A DNA stretch of 64,000 nt from Sulfitobacter sp. SK012 (GTDB taxonomy: Bacteria > Pseudomonadota > Alphaproteobacteria > Rhodobacterales > Rhodobacteraceae). This document shows, one piece after another, positions 18,050 through 24,928 of this stretch. The first letter of the stretch is position 1, and each line of letters begins with the position of its first letter. The notes beneath the pieces are model-generated. The model was not told where the DNA came from. It worked only from the letters and a program-made list of their open reading frames with translations, and ran no database searches. The DNA is taken from positions 1,426,001 to 1,490,000 of the forward strand of contig NZ_CP025804.1 of NCBI RefSeq assembly GCF_003352085.1, in the 5' to 3' direction. A program made the position numbers and the translations under genes.

Positions 18050-18500
18050 ATGGACCGCCACTATTATGAGGTCCACAAACTGACTGAAGCAAAACGTCCC
18101 TCTGAGACGGATGAACGGCTAATTGTGCGTATCCTTGCTTTTGCCCTGAAAGCCCATGCGCAATTGGAAATGACCAAAGGTCTCTCAACGGTTGATGAGC
18201 CAGACATCTGGCAGAAAAGCCTGAGCGGCGAGCTGGATTTGTGGGTGGCGTTAGGGCTTCCGAGCGAGAAGGTTGTGCGTCAGTCTTGTGGTAAAGCCAG
18301 CAAGATGATCGTCTTTAGCTACGGGGGCAGGACCGCAGAAACGTGGTGGGAAAACATCAAAACAGCGCCACCCGTTTTGACAATCTTCGAGTTATGAGTT
18401 TTTTAGAGCAAGAGACCTGTGATCTTGGCGAACTGGCAAATCGCTCAATGAAAGTGCAGGTGAATATTCAGGACGGCGAAGTCATGATCAGCGTCGGTGG
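18050..18500 (+). pseudogene. yaeQ: yaeQ pseudogene (5'-truncated and frameshifted)
   Basis: YaeQ proteins are about 180 residues. Here the first 16-20 residues are missing: the similarity begins at MDRHYYEVHKLTEAKRPSET directly after repeat sequence. The frame runs well through DERLIVRILAFALKAH and SKMIVFSYGGRTAETWWE, then shifts near 18350-18365. The rest continues in the next frame as RFDNLRVMSF and SMKVQVNIQDGEVMIS. The expected C-terminal end also degenerates after MIS. Three defects make a functional product unlikely. Confidence 0.8.
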
Positions 18501-18585
18501 AATATTTTTTGGGTGGGTAGATGTAATTCGTATATAGATTGATTGCCAAAATAATATTTAATACCAACATCTTAGCAATGTTATA

Positions 18586-18632
18586 TGGAGGCGAGTAGGA
18601 GAATCGAACTCCTGTACACGGATTTGCAATCC
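18586..18632 (-). tRNA. tRNA-Cys 3'-half fragment, probable attachment site
   Basis: On the minus strand 18632-18586 reads from the anticodon loop (TTGCAAA, anticodon GCA) through a perfect T arm (AGGAG-TTCGATT-CTCCT), the acceptor 3' strand ACTCGCC, discriminator T and CCA. A U73 discriminator with GCA anticodon identifies tRNA-Cys. The 5' half is absent: sequence to the right does not supply a D arm or the pairing GGCGAGT. This is the usual leftover copy made when an integrase-bearing element inserts in a tRNA gene. By orientation the element would extend to the right. Confidence 0.75.
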
Positions 18633-18664
18633 AGAAAGAGCGCAAGCGAAAACAACGGCTTAAG

Positions 18665-18704
18665 GGTGCAAAACACCCCCTGACAAAAAGTGAACAAAAA
18701 GCGA
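18665..18704. repeat. Small hairpin and 11-bp tandem repeat near the att fragment
   Basis: GGGTGcaaaaCACCC forms a short hairpin at about 18664-18678. ACAAAAAGTGA and ACAAAAAGCGA then occur in tandem at 18683-18704. Short repeats beside an att core are common as recombinase or excisionase sites, but this role is unproven here. Confidence 0.4.
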
Positions 18705-18742
18705 AAGTTTCAAAGCCAATTTCGCCGGTTCAAAATGAAAAA

Positions 18743-18776
18743 GGCCCCGTCACAGCGGCAACTGTGAACCGGGGCC
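18743..18776. terminator. GC-rich hairpin
   Basis: GGCCCCG (18743-18749) pairs with CGGGGCC (18770-18776), and the stem continues as TCACAG with CTGTGA around a six-base loop. An A-rich run precedes and AAATAGAAAAA follows, so it could terminate leftward transcription or act bidirectionally. Confidence 0.6.
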
Positions 18777-18882
18777 AAATAGAAAAAGCCTGTCAGCTTT
18801 CACTGCACATTAGCATGGGCCAGTGCCGTATCGCAAATGCTCAGTCGGCTTTTTCCTGGCCTCTGACCGGTGAGGTGATCCA

Positions 18883-19746
18883 ATGAGTTGGCGCATCGCA
18901 AACGAATGCGCCGAGCGCCGCTTTGGCAGCGCTGCACGCAAGCAGATCATCATGTTCCTGGCCGACAAGGCGAGCGATGACGGCTCAGGCATCTGGTGCT
19001 CGAAGGGGACCATCCAGCGTCACACAGAGCTTAGTGAGAGCACGGTCAAGCGCACCATCATCGACTTCCTACGCGAAGGCATCTTGATCGAGACCGGGCG
19101 GCGACAATGCAAGAACGGCTACACCGTCATCTACCGCATCGTTCTGGAGCGCGTGGCCGCGCTCGAACCCACGGTTGAGCCCGACATTGAGACGGGGGTC
19201 ACCGTGAACCCCGTCCAGTCTGAACCCGGTACCGGGTCCACGGTGAACGGGGTACGGGGTTCACGGTGGACCCCAAACCATCCTAAAACCATCCATAAAC
19301 CACCTACGCGCAGGCGCGAGGCGGTGGAGGAGGTTGAAGATCTTGAATCTGAGGAGATCCTGGCGGCCTATCCCGAGGACAGGGTCCGAGACCGGCGAAC
19401 CAGTCTGCGCTTGATCGCAGCCGCCGTGAAAGCCGGGGTAAAGCCCGATGATCTGCTGCAGGCGGTCAAGGCCTATGCGAAGGAAAGTGACGGCTACACG
19501 CGCAGCAAGGTTTGTTTCTCAGACAACTGGTTCAAGATGCGCCGATGGGAGAAGGGCCTTGCCCAGATACAGGCGGACCGCGAGAAGGCACGAGAGGCCG
19601 AAGCCAAAGGTCGTGCCAGCCTCACCGAGTGGATCCACGAGCGCCATCCCCTGTGTCGTCACATCACCAACCGGCAGGTCGAGGACTTAATTGCATCGAA
19701 GCTGGTGACGCCTGAGCAGGTTCGAGCTGCGGGGCTGCAGGCATGA
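18883..19746 (+). CDS. Helix-turn-helix protein of phage/ICE replication type
   Basis: 287 residues. Residues 1-90 form a winged-helix/HTH domain (CSKGTIQRHTELSESTVKRT), like the helix-turn-helix replication-type proteins of Rhodobacteraceae prophages and integrative elements. A low-complexity linker with EPGTGSTVNG follows, then a C-terminal helical region (RSKVCFSDNWFKMRRWEKGL) typical of that family. It has an unusually complete Shine-Dalgarno, GAGGTGATC at 18872-18880, three bases from ATG. It lies just right of the tRNA-Cys fragment and is probably the first gene of the integrated element. No integrase is present beside it. Confidence 0.7.
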   Translation: MSWRIANECAERRFGSAARKQIIMFLADKASDDGSGIWCSKGTIQRHTELSESTVKRTIIDFLREGILIETGRRQCKNGYTVIYRIVLERVAALEPTVEPDIETGVTVNPVQSEPGTGSTVNGVRGSRWTPNHPKTIHKPPTRRREAVEEVEDLESEEILAAYPEDRVRDRRTSLRLIAAAVKAGVKPDDLLQAVKAYAKESDGYTRSKVCFSDNWFKMRRWEKGLAQIQADREKAREAEAKGRASLTEWIHERHPLCRHITNRQVEDLIASKLVTPEQVRAAGLQA

Positions 19747-19760
19747 GTGCGGCTCGATTG

Positions 19761-19830
19761 TTACGCTATGGCGTAAAAATTGAATATTTACGTTGCAGCG
19801 TAATTTGTTTTGATTTACGCTGTGCCGTAA
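19761..19830 (+). promoter_or_regulatory. Three-site HipB operator array
   Basis: Three 16-bp palindromes of the form TTACGC-N4-GCGTAA: 19761-19776 (TTACGCTATGGCGTAA), 19788-19803 (TTACGTTGCAGCGTAA) and 19815-19830 (TTACGCTGTGCCGTAA). Their centres are exactly 27 bp apart. The array ends just before the AAAGGAG ribosome binding site of hipB, as expected for antitoxin autorepression. Confidence 0.85.
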
Positions 19831-19843
19831 AAGGAGCCACGTC

Positions 19844-20089
19844 ATGGACCTCACAGCACGAACGGCCGAGCAGATCGGCGAGGCACTCCGCCGGACGCGC
19901 AAAGCGCGCGGCTGGACCCAAAGCGATATCAGCGCGCGTACGAATTTGCGCGTCGCGACAATTTCGTCGCTCGAGAATGGCGACGCGGGAGCGAAGCTCG
20001 CCACAGTGCTCGCTGTCATGGCGGCACTTGGGCTTGAGTTCCGATTGGTGGAGCGCGGTGGCTCGCTTGAGATTGAGGATATCTTCTGA
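19844..20089 (+). CDS. hipB: HipB-like antitoxin, XRE family
   Basis: 81 residues comprising one Cro/CI-type HTH (IGEALRRTRKARGWTQSDIS, then RVATISSLENGDAGAKL). It is short for HipB but the C-terminal strand (GLEFRLVERG) matches the antitoxin tail. Its stop overlaps the ATG of hipA by one base, giving a coupled type II toxin-antitoxin operon. It should dimerise, bind the three upstream palindromes and sequester HipA. AAAGGAG lies nine bases upstream of the ATG. Confidence 0.9.
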   Translation: MDLTARTAEQIGEALRRTRKARGWTQSDISARTNLRVATISSLENGDAGAKLATVLAVMAALGLEFRLVERGGSLEIEDIF

Positions 20090-21381
20090 TGGCCAAACGC
20101 GGGCGTAGCGGCACGATGCAAGTGCTTCTGAACGGGCGGTCGGTGGGGGCTTTGCGTCTCGCTGGTTCAGGCGCGATCAGCTTTACATATGACCCGGAAT
20201 GGTTGGCATGGGTACATGCCATGCCCATCTCGCAGTCACTGCCTTTGCGTGAAGAGGCACACCAGGGCGGCCCTGTTATCGCCTACTTGGAAAACCTGCT
20301 GCCGGACAATCAGGCGATACGAGAGCGCGTCGCTGCACGGGTGCGTGCGGGCGGCACGGACGCGTGGCACATGCTGGAGAAAATCGGGCGCGATTGCGTG
20401 GGGGCCTTGCAATTCGTCTCGGGTGAGATTCCAGAGTTTGCCGTGCTCGAGGGAGAGCCCGTATCTGAGGCACAGATTGCGGATATGTTACGCAACCTCG
20501 CAAGCGCTCCGCTAGGCTTGGATGAGGAAGACGACTTCCGCATTTCCATCGCCGGGGCGCAGGAGAAAACAGCGCTGCTGCGCCACGAGGGCGCGTGGAT
20601 CCGTCCATCGGGGCTCACTCCTACGACCCATATCTTCAAGACCCAGCTAGGTGTTTTACCAGCGGGGATTGATTTGTCTGACAGTGTTGAGAACGAGTTT
20701 TTCTGCATGAGCTTCTGTCGCGCCATGGGTTTGGATGTAGCAGAGGTAGAAATTACTGACTTCGAAGACGTACGAAGCCTTGTCGTGACGCGGTTTGATC
20801 GGCGCTGGACCAAAGATGGCCGCTTGATCCGCCTCCCGCAGGAGGATTTTTGTCAGGCGCTCTCAGTCCCACCCAGCCAAAAATATCAAATGGATGGCGG
20901 GCCGGGGATCACCGAAGGGATCGGGTTGCTGACAGGCAGTGATGACCCCGAGGCGGATCAGCGCGTGTTCTTCCGCGCGCAAGTGCTGTTTTGGCTTTTA
21001 GGGGCGACAGACGGGCACGCTAAGAATTTCAGCATCGCATTGCGCCCTGGCGGGTTCCGCATGACCCCGCTCTACGATGTGCTGAGCGCTCAGAAAGCCG
21101 TGGATGACGGTCAAATCCGCCAGAACCGGATGCGCCTCGCGATGGCCGTCGACGGACACTACCGGATCAACGAGGTGGTGCCGCGTCATTTCCTGCAGGC
21201 TGCGAAGGTGGCAGGTTTTGGTGTGGCGCTGGCGGAAGAGGTCTTGTCGGGCGTCGCGACGGAGCTTGAACCCGCCTTGGACAAGACACTAGCCGACCTG
21301 CCGGATGGGTTTCCGCAGCTATTGGCGGAAGCCATTGTTGCTGGAATACGACGTCGGGCGGCTGCCTTTCATGCCGTATGA
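20089..21381 (+). CDS. hipA: HipA-like serine/threonine kinase toxin
   Basis: 430 residues, normal for HipA. It carries the N-terminal HipA domain (VLLNGRSVGALRL), the kinase core with ISIAGAQEKTALL, the Thr-His motif and Lys in HIFKTQL, the substrate/DxxxxN region ATDGHAKNFSI with catalytic Asp and metal-binding Asn, and YDVLSA (DFG-like Asp). All key residues appear present, so the toxin is probably active. HipA proteins phosphorylate GltX or other aminoacyl-tRNA synthetases and arrest growth; the target here is unknown. It may stabilise the surrounding element. Confidence 0.92.
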   Translation: MAKRGRSGTMQVLLNGRSVGALRLAGSGAISFTYDPEWLAWVHAMPISQSLPLREEAHQGGPVIAYLENLLPDNQAIRERVAARVRAGGTDAWHMLEKIGRDCVGALQFVSGEIPEFAVLEGEPVSEAQIADMLRNLASAPLGLDEEDDFRISIAGAQEKTALLRHEGAWIRPSGLTPTTHIFKTQLGVLPAGIDLSDSVENEFFCMSFCRAMGLDVAEVEITDFEDVRSLVVTRFDRRWTKDGRLIRLPQEDFCQALSVPPSQKYQMDGGPGITEGIGLLTGSDDPEADQRVFFRAQVLFWLLGATDGHAKNFSIALRPGGFRMTPLYDVLSAQKAVDDGQIRQNRMRLAMAVDGHYRINEVVPRHFLQAAKVAGFGVALAEEVLSGVATELEPALDKTLADLPDGFPQLLAEAIVAGIRRRAAAFHAV

Positions 21382-21702
21382 TCCGCAGATCATATTTCCG
21401 TTTTATGGTCGGTAGATCATATTTACTGCGCGCAATCTGCAGGCCCAGCAAAGTAGTTGCAGCGTTTCAGGCCAGCTTTGACGGGCCAGCCCAGAGATTG
21501 ATGGCCAAACTCAGATCCTCAACGGCGTGTTTCTGATTGCTGAACATAAGCGGGCAGCCGTGTCAGACGCGGGACAAACCCCACTTCAACAAGAAAATTC
21601 CCCTGCGCCAGCGCATTCCTCGCGAAGCAAGTTTCTCGCTGACAGCCCCTTGGTGCCAGCTTTGGTCATGTTCATCGAAACACTCAAAGTGAGGATCAAA
21701 AA
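21382..21702. other. Non-coding stretch after hipA
   Basis: About 320 bp with no recognisable gene. It holds repeated ATCATATTT words immediately after hipA (CAGATCATATTTCC and GTAGATCATATTTACT), which could form a weak terminator or recognition site. Confidence 0.4.
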
Positions 21703-21900
21703 ATGGCTACTCAAACTCTGAAACTGAACGTCAAATCCGGCGAAAAAGACGGCAAGAACTTCTGGGACCGCTGCGGCGTACTCTTCGTCAACACCGATGA
21801 CCGCGGCAACATCACTTCGATCAACGTCAAACACAGCATGTTCCCCGACGTCGAAATGGTCGCCTTCCCGCGCCGCGATGACGATCCAGTCACCGAATGA
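21703..21900 (+). CDS. Small conserved-looking protein of unknown function
   Basis: 65 residues, acidic and beta-rich (ATQTLKLNVKSGEKDGKNFW, then VLFVNTDDRGNITSINVKHS). GTGAGGA lies 9-15 bases before the ATG and a strong hairpin follows the stop, so it looks like a real single-gene unit. Similar small proteins accompany plasmids and integrative elements in Rhodobacteraceae, from memory of such annotations. No function is known to me. Confidence 0.65.
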   Translation: MATQTLKLNVKSGEKDGKNFWDRCGVLFVNTDDRGNITSINVKHSMFPDVEMVAFPRRDDDPVTE

Positions 21901-21909
21901 CTGCGGTGC

Positions 21910-21930
21910 CGGGGCGGGTAGCCCGCCCCG
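21910..21930 (+). terminator. Intrinsic terminator-like hairpin
   Basis: GGGGCGGG and CCCGCCCC separated by TAG, ten bases after the stop of the 65-residue gene. No long T run follows, so it may act as a rho-assisted or mRNA-stabilising structure. Confidence 0.65.
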
Positions 21931-22352
21931 GGTGACCCCGAAGTTAGGTGTGGATCGCTGCCAATTGGACTTCCACAAGCACCCGATGTCGCTTCAGTGC
22001 AACTCCTCGGACCGGACTTTCGCTGCAAGTGCTAAACTGGCAGTTGGGGGAACTAGTGCTAAGCGGGACGGAGTCGCCTTTTGCCCATGCCGCCATTGCT
22101 TACGCAGAAAGACTTCGCCCTGGCAGCGCGAAAAATTCAGCGGCGCAGCAGATTTCCCGAGACCGGTCGTTCAATCACGCCAATCCCGGCTGATTCCAAA
22201 CCGACCTTTCGCCGCGAGCTAGTTCAACAATAGAGGAGCGGGCTGAGGAGACTCGTGCTCGCTCAGCAAAATACTTGACTCTCCGAACTCGTTTGGCTCG
22301 TGCGCGCAGAGTTGCGCGTTCTGCATGGCAGCGAATTTTCCAAGACCGGATG
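21931..22352. other. Gap before the insertion sequence
   Basis: About 420 bp without a supported gene. It contains degenerate repeat-like sequence (GGACTTTCGCTGCAAGTGCT, GCGGGACGGAGTCGCC) similar in vocabulary to other gaps. Confidence 0.4.
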
Positions 22353-22369
22353 GTGTGGATAGCTCCTGC
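22353..22369 (+). repeat. IS subterminal inverted repeat, left
   Basis: GTGTGGATAGCTCCTGC; pairs with the right copy at 23688-23704 with one mismatch. Confidence 0.85.
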
Positions 22370-22434
22370 TCAAACCGGCGTCGCAATGCGCCATACTGCA
22401 GTTGTTATTAACTGCTTATGAGAGGAGCTACCCA

Positions 22435-23454
22435 ATGCAGGTTACAACAGTCGGCCTCGATTTGGCCAATAATATCTTTCAAGTTCACGGAGTGACTGAG
22501 AATGGCGAAGTTGTTTTCAACCAAGCATTGCGACGCGCACAGTTGCTTGCATTCTTTGAGAAACTCCCACCCTGTCTGGTTGGCATAGAGGCCTGCGGGT
22601 CCAGTCATTATTGGGCCCGACAGCTGAGCAAGTTGGGTCATGATGTGCGTCTTATCCCAGCCATGTATGTGAAGCCCTATGTGAAACGGGGCAAATCCGA
22701 TGCGGTTGATGCCGCCGCTATCTGCGAGGCAGTGACGCGTCCAACTATGCGGTTTGTCGCGATTAAATCAGAAGAGCAGCAGGGCGTTCTCTTCCTCCAC
22801 CGTGCCCGCGATCTGATCGTCCGGCAGAGAACCCAACTAGGCAATATGCTGCGTAGCTTGCTGGGCGAGTTCGGTATTGTGATTGCGCAAGGGATCGGTA
22901 GCGCGATCAAGTTCGCAAAGAATATGCTGGATGGAGACAAACCCGGTATTCCTGAAATCGCCGTTGATGTACTCAACAACCTCAGCAACCAACTTGTTGC
23001 TCTGCACCTGCGTGTGCGCTGGTACGAGATGCGTATGCAGCTTCAGGCCAAGCAGGACCCGCGCGTGATGTTGCTGCGCACGATCCCCGGCGTTGGTCCA
23101 GTGACCGCGTCAGCAATTGTCGCAACAGCGGGTGACGCCAGTCAGTTCAGGAACGGTCGCGAATTTGCCGCCTGGCTGGGGCTGACACCGCTCAACCGAT
23201 CGAGTGGTGGCAAGGAGAAACTTGGACGCATCACAAAGATGGGGGATCGATATATCAGACGACTGCTGGTCACTGGGATGACATCTCGACTGAGGCAGAT
23301 GAAAACACATCCCGAACGCGTTGATCCGTGGTCCCGAGCGTTGCTTGACCGCAAGCCAATCCGTCTTGCCACTGTGGCAATGGCGAACAAGACAGCGCGG
23401 ATAATCTGGGCCGTTTTGACCAGGAACGAATACTACAGACCGCAAACGGTCTAA
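22435..23454 (+). CDS. IS110 family transposase (DEDD type)
   Basis: 339 residues from the ATG at 22435 (AGAGGAGC upstream); an in-frame codon at 22402 has no RBS. The N-terminal RuvC-like DEDD domain shows the first Asp in GLDLANNIFQ, Glu in GIEACGSSHYWAR and the DAVDAAAICEA pair. The C-terminal Transposase_20 domain contains LRTIPGVGPVTASAI and the region around the conserved serine (LNRSSGGKEKLG). The wording EACGSSHYWAR ... ICEAVTRPTMRFV is typical of the IS1111 subgroup. All catalytic motifs are present, so it is likely active. IS110-type enzymes recombine DNA guided by an element-encoded bridge RNA. Confidence 0.93.
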   Translation: MQVTTVGLDLANNIFQVHGVTENGEVVFNQALRRAQLLAFFEKLPPCLVGIEACGSSHYWARQLSKLGHDVRLIPAMYVKPYVKRGKSDAVDAAAICEAVTRPTMRFVAIKSEEQQGVLFLHRARDLIVRQRTQLGNMLRSLLGEFGIVIAQGIGSAIKFAKNMLDGDKPGIPEIAVDVLNNLSNQLVALHLRVRWYEMRMQLQAKQDPRVMLLRTIPGVGPVTASAIVATAGDASQFRNGREFAAWLGLTPLNRSSGGKEKLGRITKMGDRYIRRLLVTGMTSRLRQMKTHPERVDPWSRALLDRKPIRLATVAMANKTARIIWAVLTRNEYYRPQTV

Positions 23455-23687
23455 ACTGAGGAAAAGAGAACACACGAGACAGCAAGACCATTGAAATGAT
23501 GGAGCACAGTCAGCCCGTCAGCCGAGACACCCCGTCGAATGTCAGGGACATCACTTGTCCGTAGACCGGTTTGGGACTTGGTTTGCGGAAACCATCAGGG
23601 CCAGCGGCCACGTGTGCCGCGCAAACAGGCCGGACACACGTCTGCTTCTGACCAGTGCTAAAATCAGTTCGAAAAATGTCTTGCTAT
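23455..23687 (+). ncRNA. Possible bridge RNA region of the IS
   Basis: About 230 non-coding bases between the transposase stop and the right subterminal repeat. In the IS1111 group the guide (bridge) RNA has been described at the right end. The stretch has segments able to fold (CCAGCGGCCACGTGTGCCGC, CAAACAGGCCGGACACACG). Assignment is by analogy; no fold was computed. Confidence 0.4.
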
Positions 23688-23704
23688 GCAGCAGCTATCC
23701 ACAC
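23688..23704 (-). repeat. IS subterminal inverted repeat, right
   Basis: GCAGCAGCTATCCACAC; reverse complement of the left copy with one mismatch. Confidence 0.85.
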
Positions 23705-23934
23705 AGGACATTCAACTTCGTTTGGGAAACCAGATATCGATCCTGCCGTTCGCTACACGGCAGAGTCTTTTGTGGCCGCTATTTCCAGTGTAGTAGGTCG
23801 TTGACCCGGTTGATCTTATGGTCTGAGATGTCGGCAAGCCAGATCGCATCAAACAGCTCGGAAACGAGCATACTGACCCACTCATTTCATAGTCAGTTCC
23901 TACGGGACTTTCTGTACCTTTGTGGAGACGGATT

Positions 23935-24714
23935 CTACTGGGGTAAGGTATCGATGGGTGATTGCATGAATTCGCGTACTGTAGGTGTAATACGGCGATC
24001 TTGAAATCCGTAGACTCCACAGGCTTGAACGGCCTCGCGTACCGACATCCGTTCGCTAAGGCGTTTCCAGATTGTTTTGGAGACAAAGGGCGCAAGGCCC
24101 GGTCTGGACGCCACCCCAAGCGTTACCCCGCGCAGGTAGTTCACCTGTTGGCGATGGTCAGGATACAACACTGTCTCAGCGATGCTACCATTTTCGTCAG
24201 GCTCACGTTCAATAACGTAAATACGATTGCCACGAAACGTCGCTAGTCCATCGAATCTTGCACGCTGGCGCATGCTCCCGTCTTTCGATTTGGCGCGTTG
24301 AAGGGTTCGGGCGACAACATATCCATTCTGTTCATAGGTATGCGTGAGGATACACATTATCTGCCCATCCCAGGTCGGCGTGGTGAGGTAGACGTGGTAA
24401 TGCCCAAGATAGCGACGCAAGCGTTTTGATTGATCTGAAAATGTAGTTGTCAGAATATCGGCAGGGGTTCCGTCAATGTGTTTGAAGTGTTGTTTGTGTT
24501 TTTCAATAAACTGATCATTGGGTTCGAACAGATCACTTTCTGCAACTTTTAAGTAAGATGAAATTCTGTGCAGGGTGTGCGCAGCTGGCAAGCTCTCGCC
24601 GTTGAGATATCTGCCAAACTGATGCCGGTTAATCCCAATTTCACGGCAGACATGTGAAATCGAACCACTCTTTGCACATATGTGGCGTAGGTTTTGAGAA
24701 AAGTTCTTTTTCAT
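23935..24714 (-). CDS. XRE-type transcriptional regulator
   Basis: 259 residues. Residues about 6-60 form a Cro/CI HTH (HVCREIGINRHQFGRYLNGE). The remaining 200 residues are an alpha/beta ligand- or partner-binding region not recognised (RRYLGHYHVYLTTPTWDGQI, FRGNRIYVIEREPDENG). The same layout occurs in alphaproteobacterial regulators beside transporter genes. It is divergent from the dipeptide-type ABC operon with a 214-bp intergenic region and probably controls it. The ATG at 24714 opens into AAAAAGAACTTTTC; the upstream sequence is AT-rich with no strong RBS. Confidence 0.8.
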   Translation of the reverse strand: MKKNFSQNLRHICAKSGSISHVCREIGINRHQFGRYLNGESLPAAHTLHRISSYLKVAESDLFEPNDQFIEKHKQHFKHIDGTPADILTTTFSDQSKRLRRYLGHYHVYLTTPTWDGQIMCILTHTYEQNGYVVARTLQRAKSKDGSMRQRARFDGLATFRGNRIYVIEREPDENGSIAETVLYPDHRQQVNYLRGVTLGVASRPGLAPFVSKTIWKRLSERMSVREAVQACGVYGFQDRRITPTVREFMQSPIDTLPQ

Positions 24715-24753
24715 AGTTAAATCCTTGTTCTATTTTATCCTAGTTCGCTCAAG

Positions 24754-24779
24754 TTAGCATAAGTATGCACAATTTAGCA
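24754..24779. promoter_or_regulatory. Candidate operator for the XRE regulator
   Basis: TTAGCA occurs twice (24754-24759 and 24774-24779), 20 bp apart. The palindrome GCATA-AG-TATGC (24757-24768) lies between them. It sits in the divergent promoter region between the regulator and the ABC operon. Assignment by position only. Confidence 0.45.
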
Positions 24780-24928
24780 CACTTACAAACAGAAGTTTGG
24801 TGCAGCAATAGTTCTTTACATGAGCGTTTCGGATGGCCACCGATGCCAAACACACCTGTGGTCATAGAAAATAATTGACCTGAAACCATGCCAAGAGGGC
24901 TTCTTAAACCAACCTAAGGGAAGAAAAT

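Larger units (their letters stand above)
22346..23707 (+). mobile_element. IS110 family element, IS1111-type
   Basis: The boundaries come from a subterminal inverted repeat: GTGTGGATAGCTCCTGC at 22353-22369 and its inverse GCAGCAGCTATCCACAC at 23688-23704, matching at 16 of 17 positions. They enclose one transposase gene and a non-coding right end of about 230 bp. IS1111-group elements have such subterminal repeats rather than terminal ones; the exact tips (a few bases outside) are estimated. Total length of about 1.36 kb is normal. The element looks intact. Confidence 0.8.

Noticed and set aside
23555..24004. A 149-codon plus-strand frame between the IS and the XRE regulator
   Set aside because: It starts in the IS right end, crosses the IS repeat and enters the regulator gene antisense; no RBS or domain.
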